Source of the DNA: DASWZN01 sp036404435
Lineage (GTDB): Bacteria; Acidobacteriota; Terriglobia; Bryobacterales; Bryobacteraceae
Assembly: GCA_036404435.1 (NCBI GenBank)
Contig: DASWZN010000039.1
Coordinates: 186,001 to 250,000, forward strand
Direction of reading: 5' to 3'
Length of the DNA: 64,000 nucleotides
This document shows, in pieces, positions 8,201 to 16,426 of this stretch (positions within the stretch are counted from its first letter, which is position 1; the number at the start of each line of letters is the position of its first letter). A model generated the notes under the pieces. It searched no databases, was not told where the DNA came from, and saw nothing but the letters and a program-made list of their open reading frames with translations. Made by a program: the position numbers and the translations under genes.

Positions 8201-9424
8201 TCAGCTTCCCTGCCCTTCGAACGCCAGCGCGCCGAAGCTGACCACGCTCTCCTCGTCGATGTTCCACTGCTCGTAGCCGAGCAGGCGCGCCCGCGCCGAG
8301 GGCACGGCTTTAAGGAACGTGTAGAGGGGGGCCGAGCCGCACCACTTCAGCGGATCGGCGTCCTCCTGAATCGCGGTCCAGAAGCCCGCTGCGTCGCCGC
8401 CCTCGATCAGGCCGATGCGCCGCCGGTCCGTCTGGGCGACTCGCTCCATCCGCCCCTCGCTCGCCCGCGCGGTGAACGGGTCGCCATAGCGCCTGCCCAT
8501 GTGGGCCATGTCGACGCCCATCACCCAGAACAGGCGCTGCCCTTCCCCCGCCGCCAGGTCGCTCAGCGCGTCGAAGAAACGCCGGATGTTCGCGTCCTCC
8601 TCCGGCATTCCGCCGCCGCGGATGCTCGCGGCGAACGAACCGCAGAGCACCGGCAGAATGCGGATCTCGGGGCCGAAGAGATGCTGTAGAAATACGACCT
8701 GGAACTCGATCGAGTGTTCGACCGCATGACAGTAGTCCTCGAGGCCGACCGCGTCGCCGGCGGCGGCCGCGAGCCGCTCGACCAGCGCCCGCTCGGTCCG
8801 CGCCTCGCCCAGCGGCGTCACGAAGGGCTTCACGGTAAGGCCGAATCTCTGCGGCTCGCCGTAGTGCGATGTGCCCAGGATGACGAACACGCGGTCTTTG
8901 TACTCGGAGCCGAGAGCGCTATAAGCGGCTGCGTAGGTGCGATAGCCACCGTCGGGACTGATGTGCGGCGCCGCGATACCCACCAACCCGCCGAGCGGTG
9001 CGGGCGCCGCCGCCGACATGTACCCGCCCAGAGTCGCGCGCAGAGCCGCGGGCTGTTCCGGGTACGCGGCGCCGGCGTGCGAGGCCTCCCGCCGCTCGGC
9101 CTGCGCGAACGCGGCGTGCTGTTCCGTGCGGAGCCGGCGGTAGACGTCGTCGTCGACGAAGCCGGCATCGCTCAGCGCCTGCCTCAAGTGCTGCTCCACT
9201 TCGCCAATCTGGAGGTCGCCGGTCAACTGCACCAGCGCCGCCCGCAGGTCGAGGTCGGTCTGGCGGCCGTCGAAGAATTCGAGGCACTGTACCAGCACCG
9301 GCGGAACGATGAGCGTGGCATCGGAGTAGCGGAACGGATCGCGGATCAGCAGCCCTGGCCGGTCGCGCAGGGGCGAAGGCAGGAAATCGAGATCCATTCT
9401 GAGGCGAGGCAGCGTCTCGGGCAT
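8201..9424 (-). CDS. Memo-like protein (AmmeMemoRadiSam system protein B family)
   Basis: A 407-residue protein whose last 280 residues form a Memo-family domain: GIAAPHISPDGGYRTY, VFVILGTSHYGEPQRFGLT, EHSIEFQVVFLQHLFG and VMGVDMAHMGRRYGD hold the conserved histidines and acids that in the family line a metal pocket. The first 115 residues (IVPPVLVQCLEFFDGRQTDLDLRAAL) are an extra helical domain resembling PqqD-like winged helices; I infer this only from pattern. The partner proteins of the system, AMMECR1 and a radical SAM enzyme, are not adjacent. Memo proteins have been linked to redox and metal handling, but the bacterial role is unclear. Confidence 0.85.
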   Translation of the reverse strand: MPETLPRLRMDLDFLPSPLRDRPGLLIRDPFRYSDATLIVPPVLVQCLEFFDGRQTDLDLRAALVQLTGDLQIGEVEQHLRQALSDAGFVDDDVYRRLRTEQHAAFAQAERREASHAGAAYPEQPAALRATLGGYMSAAAPAPLGGLVGIAAPHISPDGGYRTYAAAYSALGSEYKDRVFVILGTSHYGEPQRFGLTVKPFVTPLGEARTERALVERLAAAAGDAVGLEDYCHAVEHSIEFQVVFLQHLFGPEIRILPVLCGSFAASIRGGGMPEEDANIRRFFDALSDLAAGEGQRLFWVMGVDMAHMGRRYGDPFTARASEGRMERVAQTDRRRIGLIEGGDAAGFWTAIQEDADPLKWCGSAPLYTFLKAVPSARARLLGYEQWNIDEESVVSFGALAFEGQGS

Positions 9425-9574
9425 GTCCTTCCATTATGACCGCGCGACCGGCCGTGCCGGGGCAGGCTTCCGGGACGCAACCGCGGACGGATTACGGACC
9501 GGGCGGCGCGGTCGTCGAACGTGTATATTGATGGAGTCGCCCGCGGGGACCTCTGGCGGGCGTAACTCTTTGCT

Positions 9575-11176
9575 ATGCCGATCTCGGCCGCTGCTCCGGA
9601 TGCGGGCCAATGTGAAGCACGCCCCTCGTGGCGCCATCGCATTCTCTTTCCCCAGATCCGGAACGCGCTCGAGCGCTGGCTCGCGAGGCTGGCGCGCGTG
9701 CGGCGCATCGAGATCCTTCTGAGCCTTGTCCTCGCCGCGTGCGTCATCCGGCTCTGGGTGATGCCTCTGCCATCCAGCTTTTGGACGGACGAAGCCTTGA
9801 CCGTTTTCGTAGTGCATCACGGCGGCTCGCATTCGTCTCTGGACGCCGCTCCGCAGGTTCCGGAATCGATCTACTACTGGCTGCCCCGCCTGGCGGATGC
9901 GCTGTTTGGCGCCTCCGAGGTCGCGTATCGCGTGCCCTCCGTACTCGCCATGGCGTTCGCTCTCTTCCTGGTTGCGGGCATTGCGGGGCGTCTGATCCAC
10001 CACCACGCTGGTTGGTTCGCCGTGTTCGCGTGCCTCGCACTGCGCTCCATCAACTACGCCGCTGCCGACGCCCGGCCATATGCGCTCGGCTTCTGCATCG
10101 CTGCCGCAAGCGTCTTGTTCCTGATCCGCTGGCTCGACTCGGCCCGCTGGAGGGACGCGATCCTGTTTGTCGTCTCCGCCTCCCTGCTTTGGCGCACCCA
10201 CCTCGTGTTCTGGCCGTTTTACCTGGTCTTTGCGCTGTATGCCGCGTTCCGCCTGGTCCGGCATGAAACCGGCGTGCGATGGCGGCACGCGGCCGCTGTC
10301 CTCGCCGTGCTCTCGGTATCGCTCGCACCGGTTGCTGCGAAGTCCGTATCGCTTCTTCGTCAGGCCCATGCCCACGTCGTAGTTGCGGAACCGCAAGCCA
10401 GGGACCTGTGCTATTCGCTCAAGTTCGGGCTTGTGCTTACCTGTGGGATTGGCGCTCTGATCCTGAGTGTTGCCGGTCGTTGGCGCCGGCCTTCGCCGGC
10501 GGTTCTCGGCTCGTCTGTCGCGCTGATACTGGCGTGGTGGTTATGCCAGCCCCTGGGCCTGTTTGCCTTCTCGTGGCTGACGGGCAACAGCCTCTTCGTC
10601 GACCGGTATCTTGCCCTTTCGCTGCCGGGAGCCGCGCTCGCCGCCACGGCCGTCGCCGCTTTCTGGATACCATCCGTGTATTGGAAGCCGCTGGCCGCTC
10701 TTCTCGGTGTCGGCGTGCTTATAGCCCTTGGGCAATGGCGAGAGCCGTGGCCGACTCACAACACCTTCGACTGGCGCACCGCCGCGCAGCTTCTCAACCA
10801 GCATAGCCTCGGACCCGCGACGCCGGTGATCTGTCCCAGCGCCTTCGTCGAAGGGAAGCCTCCCGTCTGGACGCCGCAATACCGCTTGCCCGGGTTCCTG
10901 TACGCCTATCTGTCGGTGTACCCAATTCGTGGGAAGCCGTACCTGTTTCCGTACCAGTCCTATGCGGCCGCAGAAGGGTACGGGCGGGAACTCGCCGGCA
11001 CGGTGCTCCCCGCAACGACGCGCTTCTTCATCTACGGTAGCTCCACCGATGCGCATTTCTGGCAAGGATGGTTTGCGACACAGCCACAACTGGCCGGTTG
11101 GCGAAGCGTGCGGCTGCTGCCGTCTGGCGGCGTAGACCTGGTGATGTTCGAGAAACCGCCCGGCGCTCCGCGCTGA
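9575..11176 (+). CDS. GT-C type membrane glycosyltransferase-like protein
   Basis: A 533-residue protein with about ten membrane segments. The first extramembrane loop after TM1 contains SSFWTDEALTVFVVHHGG, the acidic motif typical of GT-C enzymes of the GT39/dolichyl-phosphate mannosyltransferase type, which use lipid-linked sugars outside the membrane. Further hydrophobic runs follow from VLAMAFALFLVAGIAG to ALLGVGVLIALGQW, with a C-terminal soluble part of about 130 residues. The role could be glycosylation of lipids or proteins. It stands alone between a divergent Memo gene and an SDR gene 42 bp downstream. Confidence 0.75.
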   Translation: MPISAAAPDAGQCEARPSWRHRILFPQIRNALERWLARLARVRRIEILLSLVLAACVIRLWVMPLPSSFWTDEALTVFVVHHGGSHSSLDAAPQVPESIYYWLPRLADALFGASEVAYRVPSVLAMAFALFLVAGIAGRLIHHHAGWFAVFACLALRSINYAAADARPYALGFCIAAASVLFLIRWLDSARWRDAILFVVSASLLWRTHLVFWPFYLVFALYAAFRLVRHETGVRWRHAAAVLAVLSVSLAPVAAKSVSLLRQAHAHVVVAEPQARDLCYSLKFGLVLTCGIGALILSVAGRWRRPSPAVLGSSVALILAWWLCQPLGLFAFSWLTGNSLFVDRYLALSLPGAALAATAVAAFWIPSVYWKPLAALLGVGVLIALGQWREPWPTHNTFDWRTAAQLLNQHSLGPATPVICPSAFVEGKPPVWTPQYRLPGFLYAYLSVYPIRGKPYLFPYQSYAAAEGYGRELAGTVLPATTRFFIYGSSTDAHFWQGWFATQPQLAGWRSVRLLPSGGVDLVMFEKPPGAPR

Positions 11177-11218
11177 GCGCTGGCCCCCACCGCGCTCGGT
11201 CTGCGCTACCCTTCGGAC

Positions 11219-11881
11219 ATGGGTGACTTCACTGGGAGAGTGGTCCTGATCACTGGCGCTAGCGGCGGGCTGGGCACGGTGGTAGCGCGCGCATTCCTCG
11301 AAGCCGGCGCCACCGTGGCGGCCGTTTCGCGCTCCGGATCCGACATCTCGGCGGACCTGACGCGGCCCGATGAGGCGGCGCGAGCGGCCGAGACGGTGCG
11401 CGCCCAGTTCGGACGGCTGGACGTGCTGCTGCACCTGGCCGGTGGCTTCGAGGGCGGCACGCCGGTCGCCCAAACCCCCGATGGCGTCTGGAGCCGCATG
11501 TTCGACCTCAATGTGCACTCGGCCTTCTACATCGCACGGGCCGTTCTGCCGGCCATGCTCGAGGCCGGCTACGGGCGCATTGTCGCGATCGGCTCGAAGA
11601 CCGCGGTCGAGCCGGTGGCGACGCTGGCCGCCTACGGCGCCTCGAAGGCCGCGCTGGTGGCGCTGGTCCGCACCATCGCCCTTGAGGTGAAGCTCACCGG
11701 GGTCACGGCCAACGTGGTACTGCCCAGCGTCATCGACACGCCGGCCAATCGCGCGGCCGACCCGAACGCCGGCTTCTCCCGCTGGGTGAAGCCCGAATCG
11801 ATCGCGCGACTGCTCCTGTGGCTCGCCTCGGAAGCCGCCGCGGACATCAATGGCGCCGTTGTCCCGATCTACGGCCCGTAG
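11219..11881 (+). CDS. SDR family oxidoreductase
   Basis: A 220-residue short-chain dehydrogenase/reductase. The NAD(P)-binding TGASGGLG lies near residue 13, HLAGG corresponds to the NNAG motif, the catalytic Ser is in AIGSKTA and the catalytic Tyr and Lys are in YGASKAAL. The acidic residue after the second strand is missing (VAAVSRSG), which suggests NADP preference. Substrate unknown. It lies 36 bp before the pterin dehydratase gene in the same direction; SDR enzymes include dihydropteridine reductases, so a pterin link is possible but unproven. Confidence 0.9.
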   Translation: MGDFTGRVVLITGASGGLGTVVARAFLEAGATVAAVSRSGSDISADLTRPDEAARAAETVRAQFGRLDVLLHLAGGFEGGTPVAQTPDGVWSRMFDLNVHSAFYIARAVLPAMLEAGYGRIVAIGSKTAVEPVATLAAYGASKAALVALVRTIALEVKLTGVTANVVLPSVIDTPANRAADPNAGFSRWVKPESIARLLLWLASEAAADINGAVVPIYGP

Positions 11882-11917
11882 GACATGCTTCAGCTTGTCC
11901 TCGGCTACCATAAGGGC

Positions 11918-12217
11918 ATGGCGTCACCAGTAAGGATTCCGGATTCCGAGATCGAATCCGCGCTCCACAACCTGCCTGGCTGGCGAGTCGTGGAAGGCAA
12001 GCTGCACCGCGAATACCGCTTCGCCGACTTTGTCCAGGCTTTCGAGTTCATGGCCGCCGCCGCATTGCGCGCGGAGGCGATGAACCACCACCCCGATTGG
12101 TCGAACGTCTACAACCGGGTCGCCATCGACCTGGTCACCCACGACGCCGGCGGCATTACCGCTAACGACCTTCGCCTGGCCGGACAGTTCGAGGAAATCG
12201 CACGTAAATTTCAATGA
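11918..12217 (+). CDS. phhB: pterin-4a-carbinolamine dehydratase
   Basis: Dehydrates 4a-hydroxytetrahydrobiopterin formed by aromatic amino acid hydroxylases, or acts as a DCoH-like protein. The 99 residues carry the full signature EAMNHHPDWSNVYNRV followed by LVTHDAGGITANDLRLA, including both catalytic histidines. The ATG at 11918 gives the family length; an upstream ATG at 11885 would add eleven poorly matching residues. Its stop overlaps the start of the next gene (ATGA). No phenylalanine hydroxylase is in the window. Confidence 0.92.
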   Translation: MASPVRIPDSEIESALHNLPGWRVVEGKLHREYRFADFVQAFEFMAAAALRAEAMNHHPDWSNVYNRVAIDLVTHDAGGITANDLRLAGQFEEIARKFQ

Positions 12218-14559
12218 AGATCTCCAGACGCACGTGGATGGCCGGCGTGGCTGGCGCCCCGGCCATCGTGCGCGCACTCGGCGAGCCTTCGGCTGCCGCG
12301 GCGTTCGCGGGTTCGCCGGCGCTCGATGCCATTCTGAATCGGGCGGTCCGCGCCAACCGCCTCCCCGGCGCGGTGTTGATTGTCGGCCACCAGGGCCATA
12401 TCCTGCATCGCAAAGCTTACGGGTTCCGGTCGCTCGAGCCGCGGCGCGAGGCCATGACCCTGGATACGATCTTCGACGTCGCGTCGCTCACCAAAGTGGT
12501 CGCCACCACGCCGGCCCTGATGAAGCTTTTCGAAGCCGGCAAAATCCGGATCAACGACCGCGTCACCGACTATCTCCCCGAATTCCAGGGCGGCAAGAGC
12601 GACGTCACCCTGCGCCATCTGATGACGCATTTTTCCGGCCTGCCGCCCGATCTGGATCTGGAGCCCGCCTGGAGCGGCCACGAAACCGGCGTCCGCATGG
12701 CGCTGTCGGAGAAATGCGCCATTCCGCCCGGAACGATATTCTCGTATAGCGACATCAACTTCATTCTGCTCGGTGAGATTGTACAGCGGCTGAGCGGCGA
12801 TTCCCTTCCCGCAGTGGCGCGCGCGGAAGTCTTCGCGCCGCTGGGCATGCGCGAAAGCGCCTTCCAGCCGCCGGCCTCCTGGCATGACCGAATCGCGCCC
12901 ACCGAAAACGTGAAGGGCCAGATTCTACGCGGCGTCGTTCACGATCCCACGGCGCGGCGCATGGGCGGAATCGCCGGCCACGCGGGCCTCTTCATGACCG
13001 CCGACGACCTGGCGCGCTTTGCCGAGATGATGCTGGGCGGCGGCGAGCACATCTTCAGTCCCCTGACGGTCAGGAAGTTCACGACGCCGCAATCGCCGGC
13101 CGACCAGCCGGTGCTGCGCGGCCTGGGCTGGGATATCGATTCGCCGCTTTCGGGAAACCGCGGAGAGCTGTTCCCGATCGGCTCTTACGGCCACAGCGGG
13201 TTCACGGGAACTTCGCTGTGGATCGACCCGCTGTCGGCAACCTACGTGATCCTTCTCGCCAACAGCGTGCATCCGCACATCCGGCCGGCGCTCACTTCCG
13301 AGCGGGGCCGCATCGCGACCGCCGTCGCCGCCGCCGTGGGCGTCAGCACTCCGGGAGTCGCTATTACCGGCTACAACGAGACGATCAGCGGCCCGGGACT
13401 CCATCGCGTGGTGGCGCGAAACGCCGGCACGCTCACCGGCCTCGAGGTGCTTGCCGGCCAGAGCTTCGAGCCGCTGCGCGGCCGCAACGTGGGCCTCATC
13501 ACCAACCATACCGGCGTGGACCGCCAGGGCCGCCGCAACGTGGATCTCATGCTGGCCGGCGGCGTCAAAGTGGCGGCGCTGTTCTCGCCCGAGCACGGAA
13601 TCAGCGGCGCCGAGGACCGGCCCGACATCGCCAGCTCGACCGACCCTGCCACCGGCCTGCCCATCTGGAGCCTCTATTCGGCCGCGGGCCACCGCCCCAC
13701 CGCCGAAATGCTGAAGGGCATCGACGCCCTGGTCTTCGACATCCAGGATATTGGCGCCCGGTTTTACACGTATATGACCACGCTGGCCTACTGCATGGAG
13801 GCCGCGGCAGCGCACGAGGTTCCTTTTTTTGTCCCCGACCGGCCGAATCCAATCACCGGCATCCACGTCGAAGGCCCCATGCTCGACCCTGAGTTCGTGT
13901 CGTTCGTCACGTATTTGCCGCTTCCCTTGCGTCACGGAATGACGGCTGGCGAGCTGGCCCGCCTCTTCAACGCCCGAAAACGACTCGGCGTCGAGCTGCG
14001 CGTTATCGCCATGTGGGATTGGGAGCCAGGCGACTGGTTCGATTCGACCGGGTTGCCATGGACGGACCCTTCGCCCAACATGCGCAGTCTCAACGCGGCG
14101 CTCCTGTACCCCGGTGTGGCGATGCTTGAGGCCTCCCGGAACTACTCGGTGGGACGCGGGACCGATGCGCCCTTCGAACAGATCGGAGCGGATTGGATTC
14201 GGGGGCCTGAACTGTCTGCCTTCCTGAACGCGCGGTTCATCCCCGGCGTGCGGACCCACGCCACGCGTTTCCGACCTTCCTCGGGGAACTTCTCTGGCCG
14301 GCTCATCGACGGCGTCCGCTTCGTGATTACTGAACGGGAGGCTTTCGATTCAGCGAGATTAGGGCTGGAGGTTGCTTCCGCCATCGGCCACCTGTACCCG
14401 TCCAAGGTCGTCCTGGAGGACAACCGGTGGCTGATTGGGAACCGCCAGACCATGCGGCTCCTCGGGGACGGAGAGGATCCGGAGCGGATACAGCAGGCCG
14501 GCCAAGACGCCCTCGAAGCGTTCCTGAAACTCCGTGAGGACCACCTGCTTTATAGGTAG
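12214..14559 (+). CDS. fusion of beta-lactamase-family serine hydrolase and NamZ-like (DUF1343) muramidase
   Basis: A 781-residue two-domain exported protein. A Tat-like signal (SRRTWMAGVAGAPAIVRAL) precedes a serine hydrolase domain (residues 40-385) with the SxxK motif ASLTK near residue 92, FSYSDIN as the YxN-like motif and GHAG as the third motif. The second domain (about 400-778) is DUF1343/NamZ (GH171), an exo-N-acetylmuramidase family, with GLITNHTGVDRQG, LFSPEHGI, DIQDIGARFYTYM and GRGTDAPFEQIG. In Bacillus the separate genes namZ and amiE (ybbC, ybbE) act together in cell-wall turnover, so this fusion probably recycles muropeptides. The start overlaps the phhB stop by four bases. Confidence 0.88.
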   Translation: MKISRRTWMAGVAGAPAIVRALGEPSAAAAFAGSPALDAILNRAVRANRLPGAVLIVGHQGHILHRKAYGFRSLEPRREAMTLDTIFDVASLTKVVATTPALMKLFEAGKIRINDRVTDYLPEFQGGKSDVTLRHLMTHFSGLPPDLDLEPAWSGHETGVRMALSEKCAIPPGTIFSYSDINFILLGEIVQRLSGDSLPAVARAEVFAPLGMRESAFQPPASWHDRIAPTENVKGQILRGVVHDPTARRMGGIAGHAGLFMTADDLARFAEMMLGGGEHIFSPLTVRKFTTPQSPADQPVLRGLGWDIDSPLSGNRGELFPIGSYGHSGFTGTSLWIDPLSATYVILLANSVHPHIRPALTSERGRIATAVAAAVGVSTPGVAITGYNETISGPGLHRVVARNAGTLTGLEVLAGQSFEPLRGRNVGLITNHTGVDRQGRRNVDLMLAGGVKVAALFSPEHGISGAEDRPDIASSTDPATGLPIWSLYSAAGHRPTAEMLKGIDALVFDIQDIGARFYTYMTTLAYCMEAAAAHEVPFFVPDRPNPITGIHVEGPMLDPEFVSFVTYLPLPLRHGMTAGELARLFNARKRLGVELRVIAMWDWEPGDWFDSTGLPWTDPSPNMRSLNAALLYPGVAMLEASRNYSVGRGTDAPFEQIGADWIRGPELSAFLNARFIPGVRTHATRFRPSSGNFSGRLIDGVRFVITEREAFDSARLGLEVASAIGHLYPSKVVLEDNRWLIGNRQTMRLLGDGEDPERIQQAGQDALEAFLKLREDHLLYR

Positions 14560-14631
14560 GCGACCGCGTCCCGGCTGTTTCCGGCGAGACGCGGCCACCC
14601 TCCCGTTACTTGGCCCGGCGTCGAACCTGAT

Positions 14632-14832
14632 TTATGATGCCGCGGGCTTGCTCACGCTGGTCTTGTTCTTGCTGCCCACGGGGCGGCCGCGCTTCTTGGC
14701 CATGGCCAGCCAGGCCGGAGGCCTGCCGCGGCGTCTGCCGCGCCCGCGGGCCAGCCGCTCCAGGCTGATGATGGCTTCTTCAATCTGCTCCCGTTCCTGT
14801 CTTAATTCGGTGATGATCTTGGTGACGTCCAT
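14632..14832 (-). CDS. tiny AT-hook-like DNA-binding protein
   Basis: A 66-residue protein: an N-terminal helix rich in charged residues (TKIITELRQEREQIEEAIISLERLA) followed by two arginine/glycine patches, RGRRRGRPPAW and KKRGRPVGSKNK, each with the RGRP core of an AT-hook. This suggests minor-groove DNA binding with a short coiled coil for dimerisation; that function is inference. The ATG at 14832 has AGGAG six bases upstream. A good promoter and two palindromic sites lie just upstream. Similar small proteins occur in Acidobacteria, to my recollection, without assigned function. Confidence 0.75.
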   Translation of the reverse strand: MDVTKIITELRQEREQIEEAIISLERLARGRGRRRGRPPAWLAMAKKRGRPVGSKNKTSVSKPAAS

Positions 14833-14861
14833 GTCTGGCTCCTATCGGGGGTCGCCGCTCC

Positions 14862-14961
14862 GTTCTGAAATCGGAACAGTCTGGCGATTGCCCATTGAAT
14901 ACTAGAGCAGTTTTACCGCACTTTTGCTCAGGTTTCAAGGGGTTTGTTCTGAAATCAGAAC
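14862..14961 (-). promoter_or_regulatory. promoter flanked by two palindromic operators
   Basis: Two copies of GTTCTGA-AA-TC(A/G)GAAC lie at 14946-14961 (perfect 7-bp arms) and 14862-14877 (one mismatch), with starts 84 bp apart, which is about eight helical turns. Between them on the minus strand is TTGAAA (14938-14933), a 17-bp spacer and TAAAAC (14915-14910). The layout fits a repressor bound on both sides of the promoter, possibly looping DNA, and controlling the AT-hook gene that starts at 14832. Which protein binds is unknown. Confidence 0.65.
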
Positions 14962-14992
14962 AAAAAGATGCAGCCTGGTGTTTTTTCCGGTT

Positions 14993-16426
14993 TTAGCCGT
15001 CTGGAGGCATGGTACCCGGAAACCCATGTCCGAAATGCCCGGATTCCCTCTGAAATTTGCGCCGCCAGTGAAAATAAAAGGGTAAACCCGCCAGAATGAT
15101 CCCCAACCCCAGCAGGGACTCCCGCGGCGACTGGAACAGAGTCGACCACACCACCACGGCGGCTCCTAGTACGAATAGTACTGGCACCCCCGGATACCCC
15201 AGGGTCCGGTAAGGCCTTGCCAGATCCGGACGCCGCCGCCTCAGCACCAGCACCGCTATCCCCGTCATTCCATACAGTATCCAACTGGCGAAAATCACAT
15301 ACGTGTACAGCTCCTCGAAGCGACCAGTCAGCACCAACAGCGCGGCCCAGCCGCACAGCGCCAGAATAGAGACGCCCGGGGTGCGGTGAACCGGGTGAAC
15401 TTCAGCCACCTTGCGGAAGAAGAGCCCATCCCGCGCCATCGCATAGGGAACGCGGGCGCCGGAAAGGATGGATCCATTCAGTGCCGCGAATATCGACACC
15501 ATCGCGGCCACGCTCACCGCGCTCGCGCCCACGGCCCCGAAAACGCGCTGCATCATCAAGGCCGCCACGCGGGGCGCCGCGGCTACATCCCGCGCTGACA
15601 GCACGCGGAAGTACGCCAGGTTGGTGAGCAGGTATATCGCAATCACGGCGGCGGTGCCCGCGATAAGCGCGCGGGGAAGGCTGCGCTGCGGCCGGCGGAT
15701 CTCGGAGGACACCATGCTGACGTTATTCCAGCCATCGTAGGCCCACAGGGCGCCGACCAGCGCGGTGAAGAAGCCCGTTGCGCCGCCCACGGCGGGAATC
15801 GACGAGACCAGGTTTGCCGCGCTGCCCTGCCCCGCCACCAGCCCGATGAGGATAATCCCACCAATCAGCGCCAGTTTTGGGGCCGTTACCGCCACCTGGA
15901 CCCGGCCGCCGAACTTCACCCCGGCGTAATTGACGGCGCCCAGCGCCAAAATAAGCGCCATCGAGCAAATCTGGCCATAGCGAATTTCGAGCGGGCCGCC
16001 CCCCGGCCCGATCGGCAGCCGCACCGTCAGCATTACGCCGTCGAGGATCGGGACGAAGTTGGCGAAATAGACGAAGAACAGCGTCGCGATGGTGGCAATC
16101 GAGCCGCTCTTGGCCACCCACATCTGGGTCCAGCCGTAGAGGAAGCCCCACAACGGGCCATAGGCTTCTTTCAGATAGACGTATTCCCCGCCCGCTTCGG
16201 GCATGGCGGCGGCCAGCTCGGCGTAGCTTAGGGCGCCGAACAGCGTCAGGACGCCCCCGAAAACCCAAACCAGGAAAACGGCGCCCGGCGATCCGACCTC
16301 GGCCACCATCTTCGAGGAGACGCGGAAAATCCCGCTTCCGATGACCGTGCCGACAACGATCGCCACGGCGCTCCAGATGCCCAGGTCGCGCCTCAGGCCA
16401 GCCTGTGGGTTGTTATCCTCGCTCAC
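14993..16426 (-). CDS. APC-family amino acid permease
   Basis: A 477-residue permease with twelve predicted membrane segments. The first helix has the unwound substrate-binding motif IVVGTVIGSGIFRV, followed by FGALSYAELAAAMPEAGGEYVYLKEAYG, typical of the LAT/APC group that takes up or exchanges amino acids. MARDGLFFRKVAEVHP is the conserved loop after TM8. The substrate is not known. Its start overlaps the end of the upstream sodium-solute symporter by 14 bases, so both are cotranscribed on the minus strand. The tail (RESGHFGHGFPGTMPPDG) is soluble. Confidence 0.9.
   Translation of the reverse strand: MSEDNNPQAGLRRDLGIWSAVAIVVGTVIGSGIFRVSSKMVAEVGSPGAVFLVWVFGGVLTLFGALSYAELAAAMPEAGGEYVYLKEAYGPLWGFLYGWTQMWVAKSGSIATIATLFFVYFANFVPILDGVMLTVRLPIGPGGGPLEIRYGQICSMALILALGAVNYAGVKFGGRVQVAVTAPKLALIGGIILIGLVAGQGSAANLVSSIPAVGGATGFFTALVGALWAYDGWNNVSMVSSEIRRPQRSLPRALIAGTAAVIAIYLLTNLAYFRVLSARDVAAAPRVAALMMQRVFGAVGASAVSVAAMVSIFAALNGSILSGARVPYAMARDGLFFRKVAEVHPVHRTPGVSILALCGWAALLVLTGRFEELYTYVIFASWILYGMTGIAVLVLRRRRPDLARPYRTLGYPGVPVLFVLGAAVVVWSTLFQSPRESLLGLGIILAGLPFYFHWRRKFQRESGHFGHGFPGTMPPDG

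Noticed and set aside
7604..8689. Plus-strand frame of about 361 residues crossing the palindromic element
   Set aside because: It reads through parts of two opposite genes and the repeat, has no motif, and is explained by GC bias.
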